Positions 25,960 to 38,306 are shown, counted from the stretch's first letter. The stretch: 64,000 bases of DNA from Echiichthys vipera (GCA_963691815.1 OY829655.1:32228983-32292982), one strand, 5' to 3'. Numbers and translations are program-made. Notes: generated by a model not told the origin, from the letters alone.

Positions 25960-28467
25960 ATGAGTAGCAAGGTACGTGTGTGTGATTCTAACCAGGGCAG
26001 TGAAAGACGTAGTGGAGATGAATGTGCAGCTGTTGATACAAATGTTATAATTAATAAACTCATGATAGTTTATATGAGTAACAGTGATAAACGCAGCAGG
26101 AAGCGTCATGCAGGACCATGGCAGCAGGCACCACCACCACCAGCAGAGACCTGAGAGACAATGATTAGTCATGATTAGTGTTAAACTGACTCCGTAAAGT
26201 GTTTGAAATGAGGACAAACAGCAACAGGAAGTAGCAGTGTGGTCTTTAGCTGCTCTGTAAAGTGTCCTGAGATAACGTTTGTTATGATTATGAACCATAA
26301 ATAAGATTTAATTGATTTGTTCTGTCTCGTCGTGACCGTGCAGATAAGTTAAATGTCCCGTGTCAGAGTCTAATGCTGGTTCTCGATCTCCTCCTGGACC
26401 CAGATCACTTTTTACGAGGACAGGAACTTCCAGGGCCGCTCCTACGAGTGCGGCGTGGACTGCCCCGACATGCACCCCCACTTCAGCCGCTGCAACTCCA
26501 TCAAGGTGGAGAGCGGCTGCTGGGTGCTGTACGAGAAGCCCAACTACACGGGGTACCAGTACGTCCTGACCCGCGGGGAGTACCCGGACTACCAGCGCTG
26601 GATGGGCTACAACGACACCATCCGCTCCTGCAGGACCTTCAACTACGTGAGTGAGGGTTCAGTCTGAGGAGGATAAACACAAACAAACAAACAAACATGT
26701 GAGTGAAGGTTCAGTCTGAGGATAAACACAAACAAACAAACATGTGAGTGAAGGTTCAGTCTGAGGATAAACAAACAAACAAACAAACATGTGAGTGAAG
26801 GTTCAGTCTGAGGATAAACACAAACAAACAAACAAACAAACATGTGAGTGAAGGTTCAGTCTGAGGATAAACACAAACAAACAAACAAGCAAACATGTGA
26901 GTGAAGGTTCAGTCTGAGGATAAACACAAACAAACAAACAAACAAGCAAACATGTGAGTGAGGGTTCAGTCTGAGGATAAACACAAACAAACAAACATGT
27001 GAGTGAAGGTTCAGTCTGAGGATAAACACAAACAAACAAACATGTGAGTGAAGGTTCAGTCTGAGGATAAACACAAACAAACAAACATGTGAGTGAAGGT
27101 TCAGTCTGAGGATAAACACAAACAAACATGTGAGTGAAGGTTCAGTCTGAGGATAAACACAAACAAACAAACATGTGAGTGAAGGTTCAGTCTGAGGATA
27201 AACACAAACAAACATGTGAGTGAAGGTTCAGTCTGAGGATAAACACAAACAAACAAACAAACATGTGAGTGAAGGTTCAGTCTGAGGATAAACACAAACA
27301 AACAAACATGTGAGTGAAGGTTCAGTCTGAGGATAAACACAAACAAACATGTGAGTGAAGGTTCAGTCTGAGGATAAACACAAACAAACAAACATGTGAG
27401 TGAAGGTTCAGTCTGAGGATAAACACAAACAAACAAACAAACATGTGAGTGAAGGTTCAGTCTGAGGATAAACACAAACAAACAAACATGTGAGTGAAGG
27501 TTCAGTCTGAGGATAAACAAACAAACAAACAAACATGTGAGTGAAGGTTCAGTCTGAGGATAAACACAAACAAACAAACATGTGAGTGGAGGTTCAGTCT
27601 GAGGATAAACACAAACAAACAAACATGTGAGTGAGGGTTCAGTCTGAGGATAAACACAAACAAACAAACATGTGAGTGAAGGTTCAGTCTGAGGATAAAC
27701 ACAAACAAACAAACAAACATGTGAGTGAAGGTTCAGTCTGAGGATAAACACAAACAAACAAACAAACAAACATGTGAGTGAAGGTTCAGTCTGAGGATAA
27801 ACACAAACAAACAAACAAACATGTGAGTGAAGGTTCAGTCTGAGGATAAACACAAACAAACAAACATGTGAGTGAAGGTTCAGTCTGAGGATAAACAAAC
27901 AAACAAACATGTGAGTGAAGGTTCAGTCTGAGGATAAACACAAACAAACAAACATATGAGTGAAGGTTCAGTCTGAGGATAAACAAACAAACAAACATAT
28001 GAGTGAAGGTTCAGTCTGAGGATAAACACAAACAAACAAACAAACATGTGAGTGAAGGTTCAGTCTGAGGATAAACACAAACAAACAAACATGTGAGTGA
28101 AGGTTCAGTCTGAGGATAAACACAAACAAACAAACATGTGAGTGTCCTGAGGCACTTCCTGTTCTAACGTGTCCTTCCTGTGCTCCTGCAGACCAGCGAG
28201 GGTCCGTACCGCATGCGCATCTACGAGCGTCCCAACTTCCAGGGTCAGATGATGGAGTTCAGCGACGACTGCGAGTCGGTGCAGGAGCATTTCCGCAGCC
28301 GCGACATTTACTCGTGCAACGTGATGGAGGGCTACTGGACGCTGTACGAGCACCCCAGCTACCGCGGGCGCCAGTACTTCCTGAGGCCCGGAGAGTACCG
28401 CAAGTTCAGCGACTGGGGCGCCACCTGCGCCACCACCGGCTCCTTCCGCAGAATCACAGAGTTTTAA
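25960..28467 (+). CDS. Gamma-crystallin A (four-tryptophan type)
   Basis: Exons 25960-25971 (MSSK), 26404-26646 (81 codons) and 28192-28467 (91 codons plus TAA) give 176 aa. Two beta-gamma domains, each of two Greek-key motifs (ITFYEDRNFQGR; MRIYERPNFQGQ). All four tryptophans at the positions of human gammaD W42, W68, W130 and W156 are present (SGCWVLYE, QRWMGY, EGYWTLY, FSDWGAT), so this is the least derived member of the cluster. A soluble structural lens protein giving refractive index. Intron 2 carries about 32 copies of a minisatellite that starts at its own donor. A poly(A) signal aataaa follows near 28612. Whether it is nearer gamma-S or to non-Met-rich fish gamma-M genes cannot be settled by eye. 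Confidence 0.93.
26647..28143 (+). repeat. Minisatellite seeded at a 5' splice site (gene A intron 2)
   Basis: About 32 units of roughly 38-58 bp (gtgagtgaaggttcagtctg + aggataaaca + variable caaa runs). The first unit is the actual donor of exon 2 (aactac|gtgagtgagggttcagtctg). Units differ mainly in the number of caaa repeats. It fills nearly the whole intron. Confidence 0.95.
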
Positions 28468-28787
28468 TCAGGACTCACTTGATGCTGTAGATTTCTTCAC
28501 ATGTCAGCGTCACTTCCTGCTCTGAGAGACGTCAGAGAATAAGAACATGTGGTACGGTGAAGATGAGGTGTGTCAGAGCGTGATCCGACACGTGGACACG
28601 TTTAAAGAACTCAATAAATGAATCTACTGTGAACCGTGTTCTCTCTGTGTTCATGTGTTTGTGAATTAATGCTTTGGCTTTGACTCGTCTGATCAAACAT
28701 CTACACATGTAGAACCTTTAGAGCTGACGTGACCCGCACAGACGACACGATCCGTTGGTTCCACCGCAGACGGTACTTTTTATTTAA

Positions 28788-29384
28788 TGTCGCCCTCCCA
28801 CTGTTCCTCCGTCCCGTGCCCCGTGCTTTAGAGTCCTTGTCCCCCCCTCCAGGCCCGTTTGTACTCACACTACCTGGGCCTCGGAGAATGCTTCTTGCTG
28901 CCTATACGTCATCACGCCGTAACACGTCACACGCATTGATGACGTCATGGCGATGCGTGGCTTTGTTTCCAGATCTTTCCGTAGACCTCGGAGTTTTTGT
29001 GCGTCTTGTCGACTGTTTTTGAATCTTTTCATCGACCAAATCTGCAGTAAACACTCCACCTCCGCATCACACCAACGTGAACCTTTCACCGCCATTGTTT
29101 GAAATGTCCGCGCATGGTCCCTCCTTCTTTTTTCTACGTCCCAACAGGCGCACAGGAAATGACCTCAGAACCGCCGTAGGCCTCGTGCTCGTACACGTGC
29201 GCACGCTCGTGCTCGTACACGTGCAAACGTGCTTTACTAAAGCCCACCTCTCCCAAACGGGCCGTGGACGGCCAGCTGACTGCAGTTATGCGCGGAGCGG
29301 TTGCACTCACACTGGTCAAAGGAACTATGCTCTACCCGAAAAACCTGTTTTGGCGCGGTGCTGAAGGACAGTGTGAGTGCGCCC
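28788..29384 (-). mobile_element. PIF/Harbinger-type MITE with SANT-like exon, copy 3
   Basis: Flanked by TAA on both sides (28785-28787 and 29385-29387), a 3-bp TNA duplication. The minus-strand frame 28865-29095 encodes the same 76 residues as the copies at 10514-10744 and 59839-60069. The two ends differ in type: the left is ccctcccactgttcctccg, the right is aaggacagtgtgagtgcgccc, a hybrid of two end subtypes. Confidence 0.85.
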
Positions 29385-29387
29385 TAA

Positions 29388-30155
29388 GGAGCGTTTGTTA
29401 CCGGACGGTTTGAGCCACGGACGTCTGTGCAGCGACAAACGAGCTAAAGGTTCGTCCACACGATGGAAAACACCTTTTATTTCCTCTGTGGTTCTTAAGA
29501 AGTTCCCTTTTCCCCTGGTCCTGATCCTGGTCCTGGTCCTGGTTCTGGTCCTGGTCCTGGATCTAAATCTGTGCTGGGCCTCATTCAGCCCCATGCATGT
29601 GGCTCAGAGTCCAGTTCAGGAAACAGTCTCTGGGTCCGTCTCTGTCCTCTCACGCAGCAGCACTGTTGTTGTTATGTGACGCCGCGGGGTCAGAGGTCGG
29701 AGGTGGGGCCATGACGCCGTCCTTTAACAAAGTCTGAGCTTTCACCGTCCAGACCACAACGCCATGGGGGGCGTTTACAATCCTCACACTCTGGGACCTG
29801 GTAGTTCATCACCACCGTGTCTGTGTGAGTGAAGGGAACCTGGACTCTGCAAAGCTCCTTTAGCTCTGAGAGAGCGCTTTATTAATCAAAGCCATAATAA
29901 TCATCATAATTGTGTCTGAAAGTTTTCTCCAGTCGTGGAAACTTTTGTAAAGTTTCTACACACAGAAATATTTAAATCTCCTGTTTTAACAACAGTGAAG
30001 TTCAGACGACAGAAGGAGACCGTTAAGTTTTACACGCAGCATTTCTGTCAAAGGGAAACTAAATCGATGACTCACCTGAATGTTTGAAGAAAAGTGTGTT
30101 TTCCTCTGGTGCCTCTGCAGTGAATGAAGATCCCAAAATAACTTTATTAATTAAA
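29388..30155. other. No gene seen
   Basis: Contains a short (GGTCCT)n run near 29515-29560. No exon or named repeat was recognised. Confidence 0.4.
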
Positions 30156-30157
30156 AG

Positions 30158-30772
30158 GTCCAGGTCCAAGCGTGTGAAGTGTGTTTCCTCAGGAGGGGGT
30201 CTGGAGTCTCCCTTAGAGAGAGGGGGAGAAGTTCAGCATCCGTGAGGAACTCGGAGTAGAGCTGCTGCTCCTTTGTGTTGAAAGGAGCCAGTTGAGGTGG
30301 TTCAGGATCATCTGGTCTGGATGAACCCTGGGCGCCTCCCTAGGGAGGTGTTCCAGGCACGTCCAGCTGGGAGGAGGCCTCGGGGAAGACCCAGGACCAG
30401 GTGGAGAGATTAGATCTCCACACTGGCCTGGGAACGCCTCAGGATCCCCCAGTTAGAGCTGCTTAATGTGGCCCGGGAAAGGGAAGTTTGGGGTCCCTGC
30501 TGGAGCTGCTGCCCCTGAGACCTGATCCAGGATCAGAGGCTGGAGCTGCTGCCCCTGAGACCTGATCCAGGATCAGAGGCTGGAGCTGCTGCCCCTGAGA
30601 CCTGATCCAGGATCAGAGGCTGGAGCTGCTGCGCCTGAGACCTGATCCAGGATCAGAGGCTGGAGCTGCTGCCCCTGAGACCTGATCCAGGACCAGAGGC
30701 TGGAGCTGCTGCCCCTGAGACCTGATCCAGGATCAGAGGCTGGAGCTGCTGCCCCTGAGACCTGATCCAGCG
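30158..30772 (+). mobile_element. Rex3-like LINE 3' end, copy 2
   Basis: Carries the C-terminal passage (MNPGRLPREVFQA; RRPRGEDPGPGG-type remnants) and seven or so 40-bp tail repeats (cctgatccaggatcagaggc..) from about 30508. It abuts a (GT)n stretch at 30776-30838. Confidence 0.8.
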
Positions 30773-30989
30773 GTGTGCGTGTGTGTGTGTGTGTGTGTGC
30801 GTGTGTGTGTGTGTGCGTGTGCGTGTGTGTGTGTGTTTCACTGTGCATGTGTCTCCACCAGAGGGCGACGCTACATCAATGATCAAACTCTGACATGAAA
30901 GAGACGAAACATGTGATGAACTCTAACGTGAGGAGCTGAATCCTCACACATGACGTGTCATCGCTGAGTCTCTGTTAAAGACGTTATTC

Positions 30990-31054
30990 ACCAACACACA
31001 CACACACACTCACACACACACACACACTCACACACACTCACACACACACACACT

Positions 31055-31107
<53 letters not shown>
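30990..31107 (+). repeat. (CA)n microsatellite
   Basis: cacaca with occasional cactcaca, upstream of the gene B promoter. Confidence 0.97.
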
Positions 31108-31110
<3 letters not shown>

Positions 31111-31188
31111 GGGCTCCTGACCTCTTCAGGGAAACACCGCGGCACCAACGCATGAATGAGACGTGCCGCGTGTGCGTTTCACACTCAC

Positions 31189-31195
31189 TATAAAT
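31189..31195 (+). promoter_or_regulatory. TATA box of gamma-crystallin B
   Basis: tataaat lies 59 bp before the ATG at 31248. No AACAA/ACAATGG element was found in the 60 bp upstream, unlike genes C-G. Confidence 0.65.
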
Positions 31196-31247
31196 GTGAC
31201 GGGTCGAGTCTTCAGAGCTGCGGGCGCCACACGGGGAGAGGCTCAGC

Positions 31248-34200
31248 ATGGCCAAGGTCAACAGGGGGGAACGCTCTTATTGTGAAAGGGCAAACAGGCC
31301 GACAGGCTTTTATTTTGAATTCTTGGGCTGCATGACTGGTTATTACTGTTTAGTCTCTAAAGGAGACGGTTAAGTTTAGTCTCTAAAGGAGACCGTTAAG
31401 TTTAGTCTGTAAAGGAGACGGTTAAGTTTAGACACTAAAGGAGACGGTTAAGTTTAGTCTCTAAAGGAGACGGTTAAGTTTAGACACTAAAGGAGACGGT
31501 TAAGTTTAGTCTCTAAAGGTGACGGTTAAGTTTAGTCACTAAAGGTGACGGTTAAGTTTAGACACTAAAGGTGACGGTTAAGTTTAGACACTAAAGGAGA
31601 CGGTTAAGTTTAGTCTCTAAAGGAGACGGTTAAGTTTAGTCTCTAAAGGAGACGGTTAAGTTTAGACCACTAAAGGAGACGGTTAAGTTTAGTCACTAAA
31701 GGAGACGGTTAAGTTTAGACACTAAAGGAGACGGTTAAGTTTAGTCACTAAAGGAGACGGTTAAGTTTAGACACTAAAGGAGACGGTTAAGTTTAGTCAC
31801 TAAAGGAGACGGTTAAGTTTAGTCTCTAAAGGTGACGGTTAAGTTTAGTCTCTAAAGGAGACGGTTAAGTTTAGTCTCTAAAGGAGACGGTTAAGTTTAG
31901 TCTCTAAAGGAGACGGTTAAGTTTAGTCACTAAAGGAGACGGTTAAGTTTAGTCTCTAAAGGAGACGGTTAAGTTTAGTCACTAAAGGAGACGGTTAAGT
32001 TTAGTCTCTAAAGGAGACGGTTAAGTTTAGTCTCTAAAGGAGACGGTTAAGTTTAGACGACTAAAGGAGACGGTTAAGTTTAGTCTCTAAAGGTGACGGT
32101 TAAGTTTAGACACTAAAGGAGACGGTTAAGTTTAGACTCTAAAGGTGACGGTTAAGTTTAGTCTCTAAAGGAGACGGTTAAGTTTAGTCTCTAAAGGAGA
32201 CGGTTAAGTTTAGTCTCTAAAGGAGACGGTTAAGTTTAGCCTCTAAAGGAGACGGTTAAGTTTAGACACTAAAGGAGACGGTTAAGTTTAGTCACTAAAG
32301 GAGACGGTTAAGTTTCGTCTCTAAAGGAGACGGTTAAGTTTAGTCTCCAAAGGAGACGGTTAAGTTTAGTCTCTAAAGGAGACGGTTAAGTTTAGTCTCT
32401 AAAGGAGACGGTTAAGTTTAGTCTCTAAAGGAGACGGTTAAGTTTAGTCTCTAAAGGAGACGGTTAAGTTTAGTCACTAAAGGAGACGGTTAAGTTTAGT
32501 CTCTAAAGGAGAGGGTTAAGTTTAGTCACTAAAGGAGACGGTTAAGTTTAGTCTAAAGGTGACCGTTAAGTTTAGTCTCTAAAGGAGACGGTTAAGTTTA
32601 GTCTCTAAAGGTGATGGTTAAGTTTAGACACTAAAGGAGACGGTTAAGTTTAGTCACTAAAGGAGACGGTTAAGTTTAGTCTCTAAAGGTGACGGTTAAG
32701 TTTAGTCTCTAAAGGAGACGGTTAAGTTTAGTCTCTAAAGGAGACGGTTAAGTTTAGTCTCTAAAGGAGACGGTTAAGTTTAGTCACTAAAGGAGACGGT
32801 TAAGTTTAGTCTCTAAAGGAGACGGTTAAGTTTAGTCTCTAAAGGAGACGGTTAAGTTTAGACACTAAAGGAGACGGTTAAGTTTAGACTCTAAAGGTGA
32901 CGGTTAAGTTTAGTCTCTAAAGGAGACGGTTAAGTTTAGTCTCTAAAGGAGACGGTTAAGTTTAGTCTCTAAAGGAGACGGTTAAGTTTAGCCTCTAAAG
33001 GAGACGGTTAAGTTTAGTCTCTAAAGGAGACGGTTAAGTTTAGACACTAAAGGAGACGGTTAAGTTTAGTCACTAAAGGAGACGGTTAAGTTTCGTCTCT
33101 AAAGGAGACGGTTAAGTTTAGTCTCTAAAGGAGACGGTTAAGTTTAGTCTCTAAAGGAGACGGTTAAGTTTAGTCACTAAAGGAGACGGTTAAGTTTAGT
33201 CTCTAAAGGAGACGGTTAAGTTTAGTCTCTAAAGGAGACGGTTAAGTTTAGTCTCTAAAGGAGACGGTTAAGTTTAGTCACTAAAGGAGACGGTTAAGTT
33301 TAGTCTCTAAAGGAGACGGTTAAGTTTAGTCTCTAAAGGAGACGGTTAAGTTTAGTCTCTAAAGGAGACGGTTAAGTTTAGTCTCTAAAGGAGACGGTTA
33401 AGTTTAGTCTCTAAAGGAGACGGTTAAGTTTAGTCACTAAAGGAGACGGTTAAGTTTAGTCTCTAAAGGAGACGGTTAAGTTTAGTCACTAAAGGAGACG
33501 GTTAAGTTTAGTCTAAAGGTGACCGTTAAGTTTAGTCTCTAAAGGAGACGGTTAAGTTTAGTCTCTAAAGGTGATGGTTAAGTTTAGTCTCTAAAGCAGA
33601 CGGTTAAGTTTAGTCTAAAGGAGACGGTTAAGTTTAGTCACTAAAGGAGACGGTTAAGTTTAGTCACTAAAGGAGACGGTTAAGTTTAGTCACTAAAGGA
33701 GACGGTTAAGTTTAGTCACTAAAGGAGACGGTTAAGTTTAGTCTAAAGGAGACGGTTAAGTTTAGTCACTAAAGGTGACGGTTAAGTTTAGTCACTAAAG
33801 GAGACGGTTAAGTTTAGTCTCTAAAGGAGACGGTTAAGTTTAGTCTCTAAAAGAGACGGTTAAGTTTAGTCACTAAAGGAGACGGTTAAGTTTAGTCTAA
33901 AGGAGACGGTTAAGTTTAGTCTCTAAAGGTGACGGTTAAGTTTAGTCACTAAAGGAGACGGTTAAGTTTAGTCTCTAAAGGAGACGGTTAAGTTTAGTCT
34001 CTAAAGGAGACGGTTAAGTTTAGTCACTAAAGGAGACGGTTAAGTTTAGTCTAAAGGAGACGGTTAAGTTTAGTCTCTAAAGGAGACGGTTAAGTTTAGT
34101 CTCTAAAGGAGACGGTTAAGTTTAGTCTCTAAAGGAGACGGTTAAGTTTAGTCACTAAAGGAGACGGTTAAGTTTAGACACTAAAGGAGACGGTTAAGTT

Positions 34201-37200
34201 TAGACACTAAAGGAGACGGTTAAGTTTAGTCTCTAAAGGAGACGGTTAAGTTTAGTCACTAAAGGAGACGGTTAAGTTTAGTCACTAAAGGAGACGGTTA
34301 AGTTTAGTCACTAAAGGAGACGGTTAAGTTTAGACACTAAAGGAGACGGTTAAGTTTAGTCTCTAAAGGAGACGGTTAAGTTTAGTCTCTAAAGGAGACG
34401 GTTAAGTTTAGTCACTAAAGGAGACGGTTAAGTTTAGTCACTAAAGGAGACGGTTAAGTTTAGACACTAAAGGAGACGGTTAAGTTTAGACACTAAAGGA
34501 GACGGTTAAGTTTAGTCACTAAAGGAGACGGTTAAGTTTAGACCACTAAAGGAGACGGTTAAGTTTAGACACTAAAGGAGACGGTTAAGTTTAGACACTA
34601 AAGGAGACGGTTAAGTTTAGTCACTAAAGGAGACGGTTAAGTTTAGTCACTAAAGGAGACGGTTAAGTTTAGTCACTAAAGGAGACGGTTAAGTTTAGAC
34701 ACTAAAGGAGACGGTTAAGTTTAGTCTCTAAAGGAGACGGTTAAGTTTAGTCTCTAAAGGAGACGGTTAAGTTTAGTCACTAAAGGAGACGGTTAAGTTT
34801 AGTCACTAAAGGAGACGGTTAAGTTTAGACACTAAAGGAGACGGTTAAGTTTAGACACTAAAGGAGACGGTTAAGTTTAGTCACTAAAGGAGACGGTTAA
34901 GTTTAGACCACTAAAGGAGACGGTTAAGTTTAGACACTAAAGGAGACGGTTAAGTTTAGACACTAAAGGAGACGGTTAAGTTTAGACTCTAAAGGAGACG
35001 GTTAAGTTTAGTCTCTAAAGGAGACGGTTAAGTTTAGACTCTAAAGGCTTTTATTTTGAAGGCTCTTGCTGGTTGGTTCTTCGTGTTGAACAGAATGAAG
35101 CCGTGTCTGTTTCCAGATCATCTTCTACGAGGACCAGAACTTCTCTGGGCGCCGTTTTGAGTGCAGCAGCGACTGCGCCGACCTGATGGGCGTCCTCAAA
35201 CACTGCAGCTCCATCAGGGTGGAGAGCGGCTGCTTCATGATCTATGAGAAGTCCAACTACAGCGGGAACCAGTACTGCCTCAAGACCGGAGAGTACCCCG
35301 ACTGTCATCACTGGAGGGGCACCGGCGACTCCATCGCCTCCTGCCGCCTCATCCACGCGGTGAGTTCCTGTTTCTGAACCAGGGTCAAACACACACACTT
35401 ATATTTACGGGGCAATCCTGGGGGCCCCCCACTCACAGGAGGAGCCTCTGGGGTCGGGGCGCTGCTGCACGGGGGGCAGTGAGGGTGAGGGGCCTGGAGG
35501 GTCCAGACCCGGGCAGCAGAGGCTCTGGGGACGTGGAGCGTCTCCTCTCTGTGGGGGAAGGAGCCGGAGCTTGTGAGGGAGGTGGAGCTCCCAGTTAGAT
35601 CTGGGGGGGCTCACCTCCACACACAGTCTGGATCTGGACCCGTGCTCCTGGATAGGGGCTGGACCCTGGTCTTCTCTGGAGGGGCCCAGGGTGTGAGGGG
35701 CCGGGCGGGTGTGGGGAGACTCTCAAACCCCCGGCTGAGCGCCGCGGTGTTGGAGTTGACCCCGGTGGACCAGAGGGTGGCCTCCTTACGCCTGCGGGTG
35801 GTGGGGGGGGGGCTCTGACTGTTGTTGGTGCAGATGCAGCGAACAGCAGTTCAGAGTCTGGGGCCTTCTTGGAGACCCTGAATGGAGTCCTGCATGGGGC
35901 TCCAGTAGGGGACTCCAGAGTCCTGCTGGGAGACTTCAACGCCCACGTGGGCAACGATGGAGACACCTGGAGAGGCTGATTGGGAGGAACGGCCTCCCTG
36001 ATCTAAACCCCAGCGTCTGGTGTTAGACTTGTGTGCTGGTCCTGGATCCTCTTTAACAAACACCATGTTGGAACAGAAGGAGGCTCAGAAGTGGACCTGG
36101 TCCCAGAGCACACTAGGCCAAAGGTCCAGGATCCAGTCTGTGATGGTCTCATCTGATCTGAGGCCGGATGTTTTGGACACTCGGGTGAAGAGAGGGGCAG
36201 AGCTGTCAGCTGATCACCATCTGGGGATGAGTGGGTCAGAGGACGGGGAAGGTTCTGGACAGACCGGGTAAACCCAAACCAGTAGTGCGGGTGAACTGGG
36301 ACCGTCTGGAGGAGGCCCCTGTCCCAGAGACCTTCACCTCACACCTCCGGAGGAGCTTTCCTGGCGTCCCTGTGGAGGTTGGGGGCATCGAACCGGAGCG
36401 GGCGATGTTCAAAGCTTCCACTGCTGAAGCTGCAGCGGTGAGCTGTGGCCTCAAGGTCTCAGGTGCCTCAAAGGGCGGGGACCCTGGACCACCGTGGTGG
36501 CCCCCGGGGGTCAGGGGTCCCCCTGAAGAAGGAGGCCTTCAGGATCTGGTCTCCCAGAAGACTCCGGAGGTGGTTCTGAGGTCCCCACAGGTCTGAAGGG
36601 CTGCAGCCTCTGCTGGGTCAGAGGCAAAGCAGCGGGTGTGGGAGGAGTTCTGATGAGGTCATGGGGCCGTGGAAGGACTCTGAGGAAGTCCTGAATGGGC
36701 CCAACACGCCCTCTTTTGTAGAGGCAGAGCTGGAGGCTGATGGGGATCATCGTCAACATCTCTGACAGAAGTCACTGAGGAAGGAAACAAGTCCACAGAG
36801 GCAAAGCCCCAGGATCCATGAGCTGCATCCACACATGCTGAAAGCTCTGGGTCTGGAGGGGCCGTCCTGCTCCTGGTCCTGGTCCTGGTCCTGGTCCACA
36901 CGTCTCTGACACACTGGTGGAAGTCTGGGACAGAGCCGAGGGAGTGGCAGACCGGGGTGGTGGTTCCTGTTCAGAAAGGGGGACCAGAGGGTGTGAGCCA
37001 GTTCCAGGGGGATCACACTCCTCAGCCTCCCTGGTGAAGTCGACTCCAAGGTGCTGGAAAGGAGGTTTGTCCTGTAGAACCTCAGACTGAAGAGGAACCA
37101 GGTGGATCCAGTCCTGGACCTGGACCAGGACCAGCTCTGCACTCTCAAGGATCCTGGAGGGGGTCTGGGAGTGTGTCCATCCAGTCTACATCTTCTAGAG

Positions 37201-38306
37201 ACGCCTACTGTAACCAAACGTTGTCTCCGGTGCTCCCCTTCACACCTCCGCCCTGTTTCAGCGTTGTTATGGTTACCGACTCCTCCTCTAGAGGCAGAGC
37301 TGCGTCACAAATGACCGGCATCGGCGATCAAAGACATGGCGTCTGTAGAGGAGATGATTTTGCTGTTTGTCATTTGAAACTGACGCCTTCATGGCAAGTT
37401 TTTAACTCTTCGAGAGCTGGATGACGAAAGGACCTTCCAGTACTTTAGGATGTTCGCCGCTACCTTCGGTGATTTCTATGTCGGGGAGCCCCGAGAATAC
37501 AGCACGCCGCATCACGCAGAGAGCCTGTGAGCGATGCTGAGCGTCTGGCAGCAACAAGTTTGGCAACGCACCGGTCTGCAGAAGAATAAAGGAGGTGTGT
37601 CCGGCTCTGCGTGTGCTAAACGCCCAATTGCTGCTCTTCGTCTTCGCCTTCGTCTTCGTCAATTTGGCGAACAGTTGGACAGACTCTGGACTGACGCCTC
37701 GATTTTCTGGTGGTATTGATCCGGTGGTCTCTGGATTCATGAGCTCAGAGGAGACGGACCCACTGACGGAGGATCCGTAGTTACCGTAGGGTGGGAGTGG
37801 ACCTGCGGTGGACCGTTGCTGCTGCACCTGAGAGCCAATCACACGTAGCCTTAAATCGAGGATACGTGATTATCTGCGAGTGAAATTACGAATCTGGGTC
37901 CAAAAAGGAACGAACGCTGGCACCATCTGACTGGTTTTGGTACTTGTTGGTACTGGGTTGTTCCGGTCCGAGCACGGACACCCGGCCCTGTGTGTGTCTG
38001 AGTCAATGATCCCTCTCTCCCGTTCCAAACCAGGTGCCCGGGTCGTTCAACCTGCGCCTGTATCAGCGCCTGGAGTACGGCGGTAAGGTGATGGACCTGG
38101 AGGACGACTGTCCCTGCGTCATGGACCGCTTCCACGTCAACGGCATCTTCTCTTGCAACGTGACCTCCGGCAACTGGCTCTTCTATGAGCAGCCGAACTA
38201 CGGCGGCAGGATGTACCTGATAAAACCCGGAGAGTACATGAGGTTCAGTGAGTGGGGCGGCAGGAGCGCCAGGGTCGGATCCATCAGACGCATCCTGGAC
38301 TACTGA
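31248..38306 (+). CDS. Gamma-crystallin B (divergent member with expanded introns)
   Basis: Exons 31248-31256 (MAK), 35117-35359 (81 codons) and 38034-38306 (90 codons plus TGA) give 174 aa. Domain 1 begins IIFYEDQNFSGRRFEC and domain 2 begins VPGSFNLRLYQRLEYGG. Tryptophans at the W68, W130 and W156 positions remain (HHWRGT, SGNWLFY, FSEWGG); W42 is Phe (SGCFMIYE). Domain 1 is more diverged than in its neighbours (CADLMGVLKHCSS; TGEYPDC). Intron 1 (3.86 kb) is mostly a 26-bp satellite and intron 2 (2.67 kb) is mostly a Rex3 copy plus a Harbinger-like relic, so the gene spans 7 kb against about 1 kb for its relatives. All splice sites are GT-AG and the frame is intact. The exon 1 donor (aag|gtcaac) is weaker than the gtaag-type donors of the other genes. 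Confidence 0.88.
31346..35046 (+). repeat. 26-bp satellite in gene B intron 1
   Basis: About 140 copies of tctctaaaggagacggttaa + gtttag, with cac/tct, gag/gtg and shorter variants. Marker variants (gtttcgtctc at 32315 and 33091; gtctaaaggtgaccg near 32551 and 33511) show that multi-unit blocks were duplicated. A 16-bp direct repeat, aggcttttattttgaa, lies just outside each end (31304-31319 and 35045-35060). Confidence 0.95.
35402..37190 (+). mobile_element. Rex3-like LINE, copy 3 (endonuclease to start of RT)
   Basis: The best-preserved copy. It has an AP-endonuclease motif in broken frame (VLLGDFNAHVGNDGDTWRG, 35920-35977), then NTMLEQKEAQKWTW, then a linker frame (36231-36596). The start of the reverse transcriptase includes gtggcagaccggggtggtgg (36943-36962), which matches a conserved Rex3 RT site from memory, followed by a passage with remnants of a YRGITLLSLPGK-type motif. 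Truncated near 37190 and full of frameshifts. It lies in intron 2 of crystallin gene B. Confidence 0.85.
37191..37850 (+). pseudogene. Possible PIF/Harbinger-type transposase N-terminal relic
   Basis: Around 37336 a start ATGGCGTCTGTAGAGGAG is followed, after a stop, by a frame reading LRELDDERTFQYFRMFAATFGDFY (37403-37474, one disruption), similar in style to the N-terminal helix region of HARBI1-like nucleases (RTFRxYFRM). No catalytic domain follows. The assignment is by motif style only. Confidence 0.4.

Noticed and set aside
26803..27910. Multiple minus-strand frames with VCVYPQTEPSLTCLF repeats resembling membrane segments
   Set aside because: Shadow translation of the intron minisatellite in crystallin A.
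35573..36271. Rex3 frames as a host gene
   Set aside because: The endonuclease motif is clear but frames are broken and no splice model links them; retrotransposon remnant.
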